From the NCBI RefSeq assembly GCF_023109105.1, contig NZ_JALDTZ010000003.1:62001-126000 (forward strand): a DNA stretch of 64,000 nucleotides, written 5' to 3'. The stretch is from Streptococcus mitis. GTDB lineage: Bacteria; Bacillota; Bacilli; Lactobacillales; Streptococcaceae. Position 1 is the first letter of the stretch, and each line of letters opens with the position of its first letter. The notes under the pieces were generated by a model. The model was not told where the DNA came from and made no database searches. It saw only the letters and a list, made by a program, of their open reading frames with translations. Shown in pieces: positions 54,313 to 63,377 of the stretch. The position numbers and the translations under genes are program-made.

Positions 54313-55001
54313 GGTATGAGCTTTGAAAATTTAATAAAAAAACGTGTCAGGCAATGATTTACACTGACCAAACACGATTAATAAATGTAGCAATTTAATT
54401 ATAAGTGATTTCTGGTTAAAAGTCAAGACTGTTAGTAGCTCTAGGTTTTATATCTACTAGTCATTTCATATGATCACGTTGGGTTTTTCGTCCTTTCGCC
54501 TTAGTAGATAAGTAAAGGGAACTGACGGCTGAAAACAGTCAATGATACTTCGTAGAAGGTAGCTAGAGAGAGATAGTGAAGTCTATATGTCGTATGGTCG
54601 GTATGTGGGAGTTGAGTAATTAACTTGTGCTAATGCCTTTAGGTAAGAAAGAGGGGATATTGAGTTATTCTTAAATTCGTGACTTTGGCGAAGGTAGTAG
54701 GCTTAGAAGCTGAAAATATGCGAAGATATGAGCATATAAATAACCAGGAATCAGTAAAGACTTTGGATAAAAGTCTTTAAAGATTAGAAAATTAACAATA
54801 AGTGTTATTGTTAGTTTTCACAAGAGAATATACTTGTATTCTTTTATGTGAATTAACAATAGGAAATGAGGTGATAACGAGTTATTCAAAATTTATGTGC
54901 AAGATTCTATAGTTTTGAACAATCAATGAATAGATATTTCAAAAGATAGCATACAAAAATGAATTATTATTTTTAAAGTCAGTTGGGAACTGGCTTTTTT
55001 A
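54313..55001 (+). ncRNA. Structured non-coding region, candidate large ICE RNA
   Basis: No credible ORF occupies this stretch. It runs from the ICE promoter to a clear terminator and contains many strong hairpins, for example CGTGT/ACACG (54341-54390), AAAGACTTT/AAAGTCTTT (54757-54780), AACAATAA/TTATTGTT (54800-54818) and GAATA/TATTC inside TCACA/TGTGA (54819-54852). It is less AT-rich than the surrounding intergenic DNA in 54470-54730. No known RNA family is recognised; a long regulatory leader is the alternative. Confidence 0.5.
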
Positions 55002-55002
55002 T
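54975..55002 (+). terminator. Terminator ending the non-coding region
   Basis: AAAGTCAGTT and AACTGGCTTT form a 10-bp stem (one G-T pair) around GGG, followed by TTTT. Bases 55003-55111 hold only the leader and AAAGGAG of the adhesin gene. Confidence 0.85.
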
Positions 55003-55111
55003 TTGTAGAAAAGGAGAAAAATGATTGTAGTAACTAAGCGATCTCGTTCCCCTTCTTGAAAGTGACGAGATTAGAAATTTAAAATATCAATAAAAGGAGA
55101 ATTAATAATAA

Positions 55112-58100
55112 ATGTTAAAAAATCAAGAATTTAAGGCTTACGGTTCTATTCGTAAGATGAAATCTGGTGGTGCTTGTGGAGTTATCCTTGCACTTGCAAT
55201 GTTGGGAATGGCTTTTTCTTCAACTGTAACTGCTGATGAGGTAAATGTGAATACCCCTATAGCTGTAGAAAAGAAAGCAGAATTTGAAGTTGTGATTTCT
55301 CATGAATCGCTTGATAAAGCTATGACTGAAGCTAAAGAAGCTGGGGTAAATGTTGAAATTGATGATGTTCAGGATGAAGGAGTTGCAACAAGCGAAACAG
55401 TCGTAAGTAAGCAGAAAGAAATTGAAGCTGAATATGCAAAACATGAATCAGAAGTCAAACAGAAAACGGACGAATATAAGAAAGCTAAAACAAATAACGA
55501 AGCTGAACGTCGAGCAGTTTTAGCTGAAAACGAGAGTATCGAACGTGATAATGCAAAGAAAAAAGATGACTACAAAGATAGCCTGAAAGCTCAAGAAGAT
55601 TATAATAAGAAGGTTGACAAGGAAAATACTGAACTAAAAGAGCAGTATGACAAGAAGCTAGAAAACTACAACAAGGAACTGACTGCTTACAACAAGCAAA
55701 AAGAAGAACTTGCTAAGAAAGGATTGAAGGCTGACAATACTCATATTAAAGTTTATGGCAATTATGATGAAAGCAAACGTGGCAGTGTGGGCTATTACAG
55801 CAACCTAACTGCTTCATTTGAAGGAGTAGAAGGTTTAACGGCTGTTAAAGATTATATTGGACTACATTCAGACACGATTATTAGTGGAAGTCGTACAGAC
55901 TTGCTCGCAAAAAATGATGATGTTTTTGCTGAAATTGTGAATCCAAAAGCAGGTGATTCATTCACGCTCCATAATGTTGCTGAAAGTAAAGAAGGTCAGA
56001 AAATCTCTGCCCGATTTACTTTCAATAGTGCTGAAGCTGAGTGGGTTAAGGATAGCAAGCCATTAAGTGCTACAAAAATCTTTATTAGAAAAGACAATGG
56101 AAGTGGTTCAATCAATTTCCTTTTTGGAAATCTAGTTCAATTTGACACCAAAATTGACTTCTTTGATGAAAAGACAGGGAAAGAAGTTGTGATGGCTATC
56201 GCTTCTACATTTAATGATATTGACTATGGCCAAGAATTACGCTTTACTTATCAAGATGGTTCAGAAGGAGTTGTTTTGAACCCTGCTGGTTCAGAAGTTA
56301 AGAAAGTAAACCGTGATAATAAGGAATATTATAAAGGCGAATATAAAACACCATGGACTCATGATGTCCCTGAATTGGGAGTAAAAGCAGGTGATCTTGG
56401 ATATGCTAACGTAGGGGATGAATCAGATATTCCACTTGGTTCACTTCTTTCTGTTGGGTATGGTTCTAAGTTGAATTTTACTTATCACAATGGAGTAGGC
56501 GTGCGTGGAGAAGATGAAATTGAATCCAAACGAGCAGAAGTTAAAAGACAGCTTGGTTCAGCAGGAAGTAATCTGAAAGATGAAGATATTTTCTATCAAG
56601 ATGGGTGGGCTGTTGGTATCTTTGGTAAAGCAAGTTCAACAGTGCCTGTGACTATTCTTTCTAAGCCACCAGTTGAACCTGAGTGGAAGAAAAAGGATAC
56701 TAAAGAAATAAAGCTTGTTTTGAGAAAACCAAAAGATTTGCCGAATAAACCTGATGCACCAACTGTAAAAATTAAATATAGACGTTTACGTGTAACTCCT
56801 TCCACTCCAAAACCTGTAAAGGCCATTACTGATAATTTTGGAAACAATATTGATGGCGCAAATATATTTGATAAAAATGTGAAATTCAGTTTGACAACGG
56901 ATTACAAACCATATTCAACATTTACTGCTGATTCTAAAACTCATGGTAAGACTTGGGCAATGGTAGATGATGTACAAGATGGTGCTTACATGGTAGACGA
57001 TAACAAAATCACAATGAAGGATTCTACTGGTAAAGATGTTAAGGATCTTTTTAATATGTATCATGTTCTTTCCGAAAAAGAACGTACACAGGAAATTCAA
57101 AACATTTTGAAAGAGGCAGGCTTGAATCCAAAAGGTGAGTTCTATATGTTTGTAGCGAAAGACTCGGCTTCATTCTATAAGAATTATGTAAGACAGGCTA
57201 AGAATATCACGATTGATCTTCCTGCTCATTTGTTGGTAGAAAAAGGTCAAATTGTGAAGAACGATTTCCACCAAATTGACTTTGGAAATGGCTATGTTTC
57301 TAACTTGGTAACGGTTCAAGTTCCTAACTTGAAACCTGAAAAACATGCTTTGGATCACAAAGATAATTCTAAAGTTCGTGACGGTCAAGAAATTCAAATT
57401 GGGGAATATCTACGTTATCTTTTGGACGGTGTAACTGTTCCTGCGAAGCATGACACTCTTTATCAGTATGATGGTATTGATAAGTTAGATGTTAGACATG
57501 ATCGTTATACCGGCAAATGGTCAGGAATCATTCGTGGTACAGAATACCTTGCTGAAAAAGACTTAGTTCTTCCTTATGATGTCGTCTTGGCTGACGGTAA
57601 AGTGGTTAAGGCAGGAGATCAGATTGTGAAAGGTTCTGCTTATGCTTTTAAATTTGAATTTGATCAAAGTACAAGCTCTGACTTTATCAAGAAGATTGTT
57701 AAAGTAACATGGAACGAACAAGACGGTAAGTGGGCTTACACTATTGATAAAGAGTTTCTAAACTCTCTAGGAGTACAAGGTACGTTTGATGCTGATTTCT
57801 ATATCGAAGTTGAGCGTATCGCAAGTGGGAAAGTTGAAAATAAATTTGTCAATATTGTCAATGGTCAAGAGATGGAAGCTAAAGTAGTGACTCATACTCC
57901 TGAAGTTCCTAATTCTCCTAAATTACCTAAACTACCTAATCCAGTTAAACCGACTGAGCCATCTAAACCAGTTGAACCATCCAAGTCAGTTGAATCTGTT
58001 AAACAAGAACAATCTGTAGAATTTAAAGAGTTGCCAAATACAGGTACTGATGCAAGTTCTCTTGGATTGATAGGTACTGCTATTTTATCTGTTCTTGGTT

Positions 58101-58129
58101 TAGCTGGTCTTAAACGTAAAAAATACTAG
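55112..58129 (+). CDS. Antigen I/II-type LPXTG-anchored surface adhesin
   Basis: This 1005-residue wall protein has a YSIRK-like signal (GSIRKMKSGGACGVILAL, cleavage near ADE at 41), an Ala/Lys/Glu-rich coiled-coil A-region (about 85-205), a GbpC/V-region-like domain (about 205-475), a proline-rich linker (about 540-565), C-terminal isopeptide-type domains (ITDNFGNNIDGANIFDKNVK onwards, about 575-930), a Pro/Lys wall segment and LPNTG at 974-978 with a hydrophobic tail. The family binds salivary glycoproteins and other bacteria. Its position at the front of an ICE makes it cargo or a mating-aggregation factor. Confidence 0.88.
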   Translation: MLKNQEFKAYGSIRKMKSGGACGVILALAMLGMAFSSTVTADEVNVNTPIAVEKKAEFEVVISHESLDKAMTEAKEAGVNVEIDDVQDEGVATSETVVSKQKEIEAEYAKHESEVKQKTDEYKKAKTNNEAERRAVLAENESIERDNAKKKDDYKDSLKAQEDYNKKVDKENTELKEQYDKKLENYNKELTAYNKQKEELAKKGLKADNTHIKVYGNYDESKRGSVGYYSNLTASFEGVEGLTAVKDYIGLHSDTIISGSRTDLLAKNDDVFAEIVNPKAGDSFTLHNVAESKEGQKISARFTFNSAEAEWVKDSKPLSATKIFIRKDNGSGSINFLFGNLVQFDTKIDFFDEKTGKEVVMAIASTFNDIDYGQELRFTYQDGSEGVVLNPAGSEVKKVNRDNKEYYKGEYKTPWTHDVPELGVKAGDLGYANVGDESDIPLGSLLSVGYGSKLNFTYHNGVGVRGEDEIESKRAEVKRQLGSAGSNLKDEDIFYQDGWAVGIFGKASSTVPVTILSKPPVEPEWKKKDTKEIKLVLRKPKDLPNKPDAPTVKIKYRRLRVTPSTPKPVKAITDNFGNNIDGANIFDKNVKFSLTTDYKPYSTFTADSKTHGKTWAMVDDVQDGAYMVDDNKITMKDSTGKDVKDLFNMYHVLSEKERTQEIQNILKEAGLNPKGEFYMFVAKDSASFYKNYVRQAKNITIDLPAHLLVEKGQIVKNDFHQIDFGNGYVSNLVTVQVPNLKPEKHALDHKDNSKVRDGQEIQIGEYLRYLLDGVTVPAKHDTLYQYDGIDKLDVRHDRYTGKWSGIIRGTEYLAEKDLVLPYDVVLADGKVVKAGDQIVKGSAYAFKFEFDQSTSSDFIKKIVKVTWNEQDGKWAYTIDKEFLNSLGVQGTFDADFYIEVERIASGKVENKFVNIVNGQEMEAKVVTHTPEVPNSPKLPKLPNPVKPTEPSKPVEPSKSVESVKQEQSVEFKELPNTGTDASSLGLIGTAILSVLGLAGLKRKKY

Positions 58130-58145
58130 TGAATATTGTGTTGTT

Positions 58146-58178
58146 GGGCGATAATAGAACAGGATTATCGTCCTTTTA
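58146..58178 (+). terminator. Adhesin terminator
   Basis: GGGCGATAAT and ATTATCGTCC form a 10-bp stem followed by TTTT. Confidence 0.85.
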
Positions 58179-58216
58179 TTTTGTTTAAAAATGTAAATAG
58201 AAAAGGAAAATAAGAA

Positions 58217-58519
58217 ATGAAAATTGAAAACTTTAAATTCAATCCTGAAGCTATTGGGAAAGCTAACTATGTACGCTCTGAAAAAGCACCAGCAATTATT
58301 GAAGGTAAGCCTTTTGAGGGGACTCGACATATTGTGATGAATGGGAAACATGGTATGTTCTCGATTATCACTCCAAAAGATATGGCTACATATCAAGTAA
58401 ATGAGGAAGTTGAACCTATTGATCCAATTTTCCTAGAAGATTATGTTGAAGGACCGAATTTCTCTGCTTCAACAAATGTATTGGCTAAAGGACTTAAACG
58501 TGTAGGAGGTAATAAATAA
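58217..58519 (+). CDS. DUF961-like ICE protein (Tn916 Orf23 type)
   Basis: This 100-residue cytoplasmic protein opens the transfer operon. The small DUF961/YdcP proteins occupy the same place in Tn916 and ICEBs1, upstream of the coupling ATPase; the helicase processivity factor HelP is one member. The alpha/beta composition and end VLAKGLKRVGGNK agree loosely. Its stop overlaps the next ATG (TAATG). Confidence 0.65.
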   Translation: MKIENFKFNPEAIGKANYVRSEKAPAIIEGKPFEGTRHIVMNGKHGMFSIITPKDMATYQVNEEVEPIDPIFLEDYVEGPNFSASTNVLAKGLKRVGGNK

Positions 58520-58977
58520 TGGCTAAAAACGGACTAGAACTTGGAAATCGTGTAGAAATTTTTTCAAAAAAATATCGTATTTTGAATGACTTGTTGTTAA
58601 ATCCAAAGGAAGTTTTGGGGAATTGTAAATTTATTAAGAATGAAGGGGCACAGTTTGTAAATATTGATCTTGAAACAGGAGAAGGTGATTATGATGGTGT
58701 TGAAGTTCTAGTATATTCAGAAGGACAAGAAGACACTGTATTCTTGAAAGTAACTGAACAATCAGCAGAAGAAATTGATGCTTTGAATCTTGGATATCAA
58801 GAAACTATTGATTTTGATACGTTGTTGATCGCATATCATGGTATGCGTAAGGCTGACCGAAATCAAGTTGAGCCGAATAAGCACCGATTCGTATTTGTAG
58901 TTGATAAGCTAAAAAAAACTGCTGCCAAACCTAAACAGGATCAAAAGCAAGAACAGAAACAAGAACATAAAGGATAA
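58519..58977 (+). CDS. DUF961-like ICE protein (Tn916 Orf22 type)
   Basis: This 152-residue protein has the block FSKKYRILNDLLLNPKEV and an acidic middle, ending in a Lys/Gln repeat (QDQKQEQKQEHKG). It is coupled to the preceding gene by TAATG. By position it is the second small DUF961-type protein of the Tn916 family, thought to aid relaxosome processing. Confidence 0.65.
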   Translation: MAKNGLELGNRVEIFSKKYRILNDLLLNPKEVLGNCKFIKNEGAQFVNIDLETGEGDYDGVEVLVYSEGQEDTVFLKVTEQSAEEIDALNLGYQETIDFDTLLIAYHGMRKADRNQVEPNKHRFVFVVDKLKKTAAKPKQDQKQEQKQEHKG

Positions 58978-58996
58978 TTGCTAAAGGAGAAAAGAT

Positions 58997-60748
58997 ATGG
59001 GTTTATTTCCTGCATATAGGGGAATTAAGATTAAGCCTTACATGGTGAATCTTAGATACTTTATCTTTTCTTTTTTCTTTTTGATATTTAGTCCTGTACT
59101 TGGATACTATGTGTATCAAAATTTTGAAAAAATCAAGAGTTTAGATAGATCATCAATTGTTAACTCTGTGATCCTATTGATTGTATTTGTTGTTTTAAGT
59201 ATCTATTTAACATGGTTTTCGCAAGAAAGAATATTCCTATTTCAAAAGTTGGAAAGACTATCTAAACTGGCTTTCTTTTTGAAAGAAAATGGATATTCTT
59301 ATACAAAAAAGGTGAAAAGAGATTCAGGTACGATTGATAAGGTTGTATTTCCTGCTATTTACTTGAAACAGAATCGTTATGATTTAGATGTAGCCTTTAA
59401 AATGGCTGGAAATAAGTTTCAGGAAAAATTTAAAAAGATTGCTAGTGAACTTGAAACAACCTTTTTCATGGACTTTATGGAAGTTCAGGACGATATTAAG
59501 TTTAAGACTTATAAACTTGCCTATTCTGCGTTTTTGAATCGGATCAAGGTTACTGATGTCAACTATTCGGATAAAGGTATTCAATTGATGAAGAATCTTT
59601 ATTGGAATCCTATTGATGATCCTCATTTGTTGGTTGTTGGTGGTACTGGTGGTGGTAAAACAGTATTATTGAGAACATTGATTCGTGCAATGGCTAAAGT
59701 TGGTGTAGTGGATATAGGTGATCCCAAACAAGCTGACTTTGTGACTATGGCAGAACAAAGAGCTTTTGAAGGTCGTATCTCTTATGAAGCAGAAGATATA
59801 GTTTCTATGATAGAAAGAGCAGTAGAAATTATGTTTGCTCGTTATTCTTATATGCGCAAGGAACGTGCAGAACATGGTGATAAGGATTTGAAGAAGTTTT
59901 ATGAGTATGGCTTAGAGCCATATTTCTTAGTTTGTGATGAGTATAATGCCTTGTGTGCCATGCTTGATTTTCAAACAAGACAGCGTTTAGACAATGCTAT
60001 GGGGCAATTCCTACTTTTAGGAAGGCAAGCTGGTTGTTTTGGAGTAATAGCGATGCAGAAACCTTCGAGAGAAGATTTAGGCTCTAAACTTCAAGCGAAC
60101 ATTAACTTTCGTATTTCTGTTGGTCGATTGGACGAGGTAGGTTATGACCTAGCCTTTGGTGAAATAAATAGGAACAAGGAATTTAAGTATGTGAAATATC
60201 TTGCTGGTAAGCGTGTTTATGGTCGTGGTTATGCTTGTGTTTATGGAGAAGTAGCGAGGGAATTTTATTCACCCTTACTTGAAAGAAAATTATCATTTTA
60301 TGATGAATATGAAAAGATAGATAGAAGAGAAAATCCTTTCAATCCTTTAGAGAATCCTAGTGCTGGACTATCTGAATTAGAAAAACAAGTATTACAGGAA
60401 GAAATGCAAGCCAAAGAAGAATTGCAAAAAGGGCAAGTTAAAAAAGCTAGTTCTGAAATGGTGAAACAGTTGATGGCTAGTAAGAAAGAAATAAAGAAAG
60501 ATGAAAAGGATCTTGCTAAAGCAAGTGATGTATCTATGGATATTGGAGTTAGTTTCTCCTCTGTTCAAAATTTACTGAAGAAGCTAGAAGAACAAGGAAA
60601 AATTACGATTATGAGGGAAGATGGAATAATTGTGATGAATCAGGATCAGGTTCTTTTAGTTAGAGATTTGTTTGAGTTGAAAAAGTCAAGAACTCAGAAA
60701 TGGTCTGATATTTTGGAAAATTATCCATTTGATGAATACGAACTGTGA
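58997..60748 (+). CDS. tcpA: FtsK/SpoIIIE-type coupling ATPase (TcpA, Tn916 Orf21)
   Basis: This 583-residue protein has two N-terminal helices (about 17-40 and 50-73) and an FtsK ATPase domain with Walker A VGGTGGGKTVLLRTL and Walker B YFLVCDEYNALC. The C-terminal 100 residues are charged and include a winged-helix-like segment (SSVQNLLKKLEEQGKI). It delivers the relaxase-bound single strand to the conjugation channel. It lies just upstream of the oriT candidate and mobT, the standard Tn916 order. Confidence 0.9.
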   Translation: MGLFPAYRGIKIKPYMVNLRYFIFSFFFLIFSPVLGYYVYQNFEKIKSLDRSSIVNSVILLIVFVVLSIYLTWFSQERIFLFQKLERLSKLAFFLKENGYSYTKKVKRDSGTIDKVVFPAIYLKQNRYDLDVAFKMAGNKFQEKFKKIASELETTFFMDFMEVQDDIKFKTYKLAYSAFLNRIKVTDVNYSDKGIQLMKNLYWNPIDDPHLLVVGGTGGGKTVLLRTLIRAMAKVGVVDIGDPKQADFVTMAEQRAFEGRISYEAEDIVSMIERAVEIMFARYSYMRKERAEHGDKDLKKFYEYGLEPYFLVCDEYNALCAMLDFQTRQRLDNAMGQFLLLGRQAGCFGVIAMQKPSREDLGSKLQANINFRISVGRLDEVGYDLAFGEINRNKEFKYVKYLAGKRVYGRGYACVYGEVAREFYSPLLERKLSFYDEYEKIDRRENPFNPLENPSAGLSELEKQVLQEEMQAKEELQKGQVKKASSEMVKQLMASKKEIKKDEKDLAKASDVSMDIGVSFSSVQNLLKKLEEQGKITIMREDGIIVMNQDQVLLVRDLFELKKSRTQKWSDILENYPFDEYEL

Positions 60749-60784
60749 GAATAGGGGAGATACCCCTTTTTCTTTGTTAAAAGG

Positions 60785-60930
60785 TAGTTGGTGTAGTCCA
60801 GCTCTCTAGTAGCTAGTAGCAGAAGTGAGGAAGCGAAGCGACGAACGCCTGCGCTCACTAGCGCTCACTAGAGGGCTGGACTATACTAATTAACCCACCT
60901 ATTCTAATAGGTGGGTAACAAAAGTTACAA
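60785..60930 (+). other. Candidate origin of transfer (oriT)
   Basis: The interval between tcpA and mobT holds a long imperfect inverted repeat (GTAGTCCAGCTCTCTAGT at 60791-60808 with ACTAGAGGGCTGGACTAT at 60867-60884) enclosing a GC-rich segment, then TTAACCCACCTATT-CTA-ATAGGTGGGTAA at 60890-60918. The latter resembles the ICEBs1/Tn916-family nick region (stem with a CTAA(C/T)AGG core before GGTTA). Location, structure and a cognate MobT next door support oriT. Bases 60931-61026 hold a further GGGATA/TATCCC pair. Confidence 0.7.
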
Positions 60931-61026
60931 AATGCAATTTACGCTTACGGCGATAAGGGATAACGGTGTGTCCCTTTGGTGATTTTTTGTATCCCTTTTG
61001 GTAAATAATGGAGTTTTGAAGGAGAA

Positions 61027-62256
61027 ATGGAAGGAAAAAACTTAAAAAAATTTAGAAAAGAACGAAATATGACAAGAAAAGAGTTGTCATTAAAGACTGG
61101 TATCCCTGTTTCTACCTTAAAAGCCTATGAAAATGGATATAGAACATTGAAAAAGGAAGATTTCGTAGAAATAAAAAATCAGTTCAGTTTTAAAAACGGT
61201 GATACTAATCTAACAAGATACATGATTGACTATTTCAGATTTACGCTTCACAATGAAACAGATGTATACTTTGTGGCAAAAGAATTTTTCGGATTGGATG
61301 TTATGCTTCGACCTGAAACAACTTCATTTATGAAATATGAACTGTTGTATCGTTATGGTGATATTTGGTTTTTCGGCTTTAATTCCTGTTTTAGTGAAAA
61401 TGGAGAGGATAAAAATAGGATTACGGTTCAATTAAGTGGTCAAGGCTGTCGTCAATTAGAAATGTATCTTGAAAATAGTAACCTAACGTGGACTGACTTT
61501 ATAAAAAGGTTTCAGAAGTGTTATGGAGGTGATTTTAGTGTAACTCGAATAGATATTGCAGTTGATGAAATGGCAATGGAGGATACGAAGGAGAATTTTG
61601 ATTTGTCAACACTAGTGACTAGATACTATCAACAAGAGATTGTATCACCTTATTTGAAGAGCTTTTCATTTGTCGGTGGTGGAGGATTTGATTTTGAAAA
61701 TCCATTTGAATCAGAAAATAGGCAAGGCTTATCAATCTATCTTGGTAGTCGTCAATCTGAAATGTATTTTAACTTTTATGAAAAGAGATACGAGATAGCA
61801 AAGAAAGAAGGAATTAGCATATCAGCTAGTGTCAGACTGTTTAGGATATGGAATCGCTACGAAGTTCGTTTTTCGCAAGGAAAAGCTAGGGCATTTGTTT
61901 CAGAAGTCTTAGCTGGTAGTGAGATTGCAGAATTAACGAGGTCAATTTTTCAAGGAGCGATACAAATCTATGATGGTACTGATGAACATGGTTTTAGAAA
62001 GTATGATAGCAAGTGGCAACAACTTTTCGGAAATCATGAAGCAGTCAGACTAACAGTTAGCCCTGAACCTTATTCAGTGGAAAGGACGATTAGATGGTTG
62101 GTAGAAAGGGTTTCTAATTCATTATTATTTGTGTCTGAGATTGATCGAATGTTCATGCAAGAGAATATGAAAAAGATAATGGATTCAGGAGAACTTACAC
62201 CTAGACAGCGAAAAGAATTAGAGTTTCTTCAAAATCAGTTAGGGAGAATAGAATGA
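61027..62256 (+). CDS. mobT: MobT-type relaxase (Rep_trans family, Tn916 Orf20)
   Basis: This 409-residue protein has an N-terminal Xre-like helix-turn-helix (MTRKELSLKTGIPVSTLKAY) and a rolling-circle replication-initiator domain (Rep_trans), with FSVTRIDIAVDEM as the metal-binding motif and a catalytic Tyr likely in the SIYLGSRQSEMYFNFYEKR block. It would nick oriT and start transfer and replication. The AAGGAG site is close to the ATG (two to three bases after GGAG). It overlaps the next gene by four bases. Confidence 0.9.
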   Translation: MEGKNLKKFRKERNMTRKELSLKTGIPVSTLKAYENGYRTLKKEDFVEIKNQFSFKNGDTNLTRYMIDYFRFTLHNETDVYFVAKEFFGLDVMLRPETTSFMKYELLYRYGDIWFFGFNSCFSENGEDKNRITVQLSGQGCRQLEMYLENSNLTWTDFIKRFQKCYGGDFSVTRIDIAVDEMAMEDTKENFDLSTLVTRYYQQEIVSPYLKSFSFVGGGGFDFENPFESENRQGLSIYLGSRQSEMYFNFYEKRYEIAKKEGISISASVRLFRIWNRYEVRFSQGKARAFVSEVLAGSEIAELTRSIFQGAIQIYDGTDEHGFRKYDSKWQQLFGNHEAVRLTVSPEPYSVERTIRWLVERVSNSLLFVSEIDRMFMQENMKKIMDSGELTPRQRKELEFLQNQLGRIE

Positions 62257-62573
62257 TTGAATATAAAGACATTGAAAAAATTGTATATTTGATTCCTGCA
62301 AGAAATTTTTATGATGGTTTGACAGATAGTAAGGTAGCAAGAGAGTATCAAGCTTATATTGAATTTCAATCTCAGAAATATCATCAGACTAAAAAAAGGA
62401 ACGATTGGATTGAATTGAAACGATTGATTACTGAATATGAATCATATTTGGCAAATCAAGTTGATGTGAAACGAAAACTATTATGGTTTGGATTGTTGAG
62501 AAGGAGCAAAGAAGAAATGGAAAATGAATGTTTGAATTTGATTCAACGATTTCATTTAGAGGAGTGGATGTGA
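62253..62573 (+). CDS. Hypothetical 106-residue ICE protein
   Basis: This mostly helical, charged protein has no signal or membrane segment. It is coupled to mobT by ATGA overlap, which suggests a role with the relaxase or in plasmid-like replication of the excised element. Family not recognised. Confidence 0.7.
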   Translation: MIEYKDIEKIVYLIPARNFYDGLTDSKVAREYQAYIEFQSQKYHQTKKRNDWIELKRLITEYESYLANQVDVKRKLLWFGLLRRSKEEMENECLNLIQRFHLEEWM

Positions 62574-62575
62574 AT

Positions 62576-62629
62576 ATGAAAGTTAAGAAACGTTCTCCAG
62601 CATGTCTAATTAGAAAATGTAAAAGATAA
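62576..62629 (+). CDS. Possible 17-residue cationic peptide
   Basis: ATG AAA GTT opens MKVKKRSPACLIRKCKR before a TAA, with nine basic residues and two Cys. It lies in the 80-base gap between two ICE genes; its ribosome binding site would be GGAGTGG in the preceding gene's end. It could equally be chance. Confidence 0.25.
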   Translation: MKVKKRSPACLIRKCKR

Positions 62630-62654
62630 AAATGAAAAGAAAGAGGTATAAAAA

Positions 62655-62927
62655 ATGGCTTTAGCTGGAAAAGATAAACAAATTATTGATTTGTCGAATG
62701 AACTTGCAAAAAAACTGAAGGATCAAGAATTTAAGCAAGCATGGACTATGGCTGGTGAATTGAGTGCACTTCTTAAAAATGAAGAAGAATTGCAACTACC
62801 GTATCAAGTTCTTGAATGTATCAAGAAAGACCTGTCTAGTTATTATGCAATGAATAAGGAACTTAATAAAGTTACAAATCGAGCATTTGCGATTGGTTGT
62901 AGTTTTGAGCGTTCAGCTTCAATTTAA
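62655..62927 (+). CDS. Hypothetical 90-residue ICE protein
   Basis: This helical protein reads ELAKKLKDQEFKQAWTMAGE and has no recognised motif. It has a separate ribosome binding site (AGAGGT). A palindrome-like AAGGAGGTC...GGCTTCCTTTT follows at 62940-62965. Small genes here in the Tn916 family are variable accessory functions. Confidence 0.65.
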   Translation: MALAGKDKQIIDLSNELAKKLKDQEFKQAWTMAGELSALLKNEEELQLPYQVLECIKKDLSSYYAMNKELNKVTNRAFAIGCSFERSASI

Positions 62928-62986
62928 TGAAAATTGTGAAGGAGGTCAATTATGGCTTCCTTTTTATTTTTTGAAAGGAGAGTTAA

Positions 62987-63355
62987 ATGAGTGTTAAAGT
63001 AGTTTACGATAATTTTTCTGATGTATGTAAAAACTATGTGCATGGGAAAACCTTATTGGATTTACCTGAGAAAGTTATTGCTAAGTTAGATGGATGTTTT
63101 GATGGTGTGGAGTTTAAAGAATTTGAAGGTTGTAATCCTGATAATGTAGCAGTCAATTCATTTACAGAAGTTGATACGAAGGAAGCATTGATTGATTTTG
63201 CCAAAATTATAAATCATGAAGAATATGAGCAGTTAGTCAATGAAGAGCGATTATTTGCTTATGTGGAAGAACATAAAGAAGAAATCATCAATCGTTTGAG
63301 TGAATCATATACCTATTTAGGTCATGAGGACGATAGTTGGTTTTTGTTGCAGTAG
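62987..63355 (+). CDS. Hypothetical 122-residue ICE protein
   Basis: This acidic protein ends LGHEDDSWFLLQ. Its composition (many Asp/Glu, few basic residues) recalls DNA-mimic antirestriction proteins, but I see no family motif. AAGGAG lies seven bases upstream of the ATG. Confidence 0.65.
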   Translation: MSVKVVYDNFSDVCKNYVHGKTLLDLPEKVIAKLDGCFDGVEFKEFEGCNPDNVAVNSFTEVDTKEALIDFAKIINHEEYEQLVNEERLFAYVEEHKEEIINRLSESYTYLGHEDDSWFLLQ

Positions 63356-63377
63356 AAAGTAAAGGAGGGAAATAAAA

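Noticed and set aside
54313-55001. tRNA or rRNA genes in the non-coding stretch
   Set aside because: No cloverleaf or T-arm motif was found, and hairpins are scattered over the whole length.
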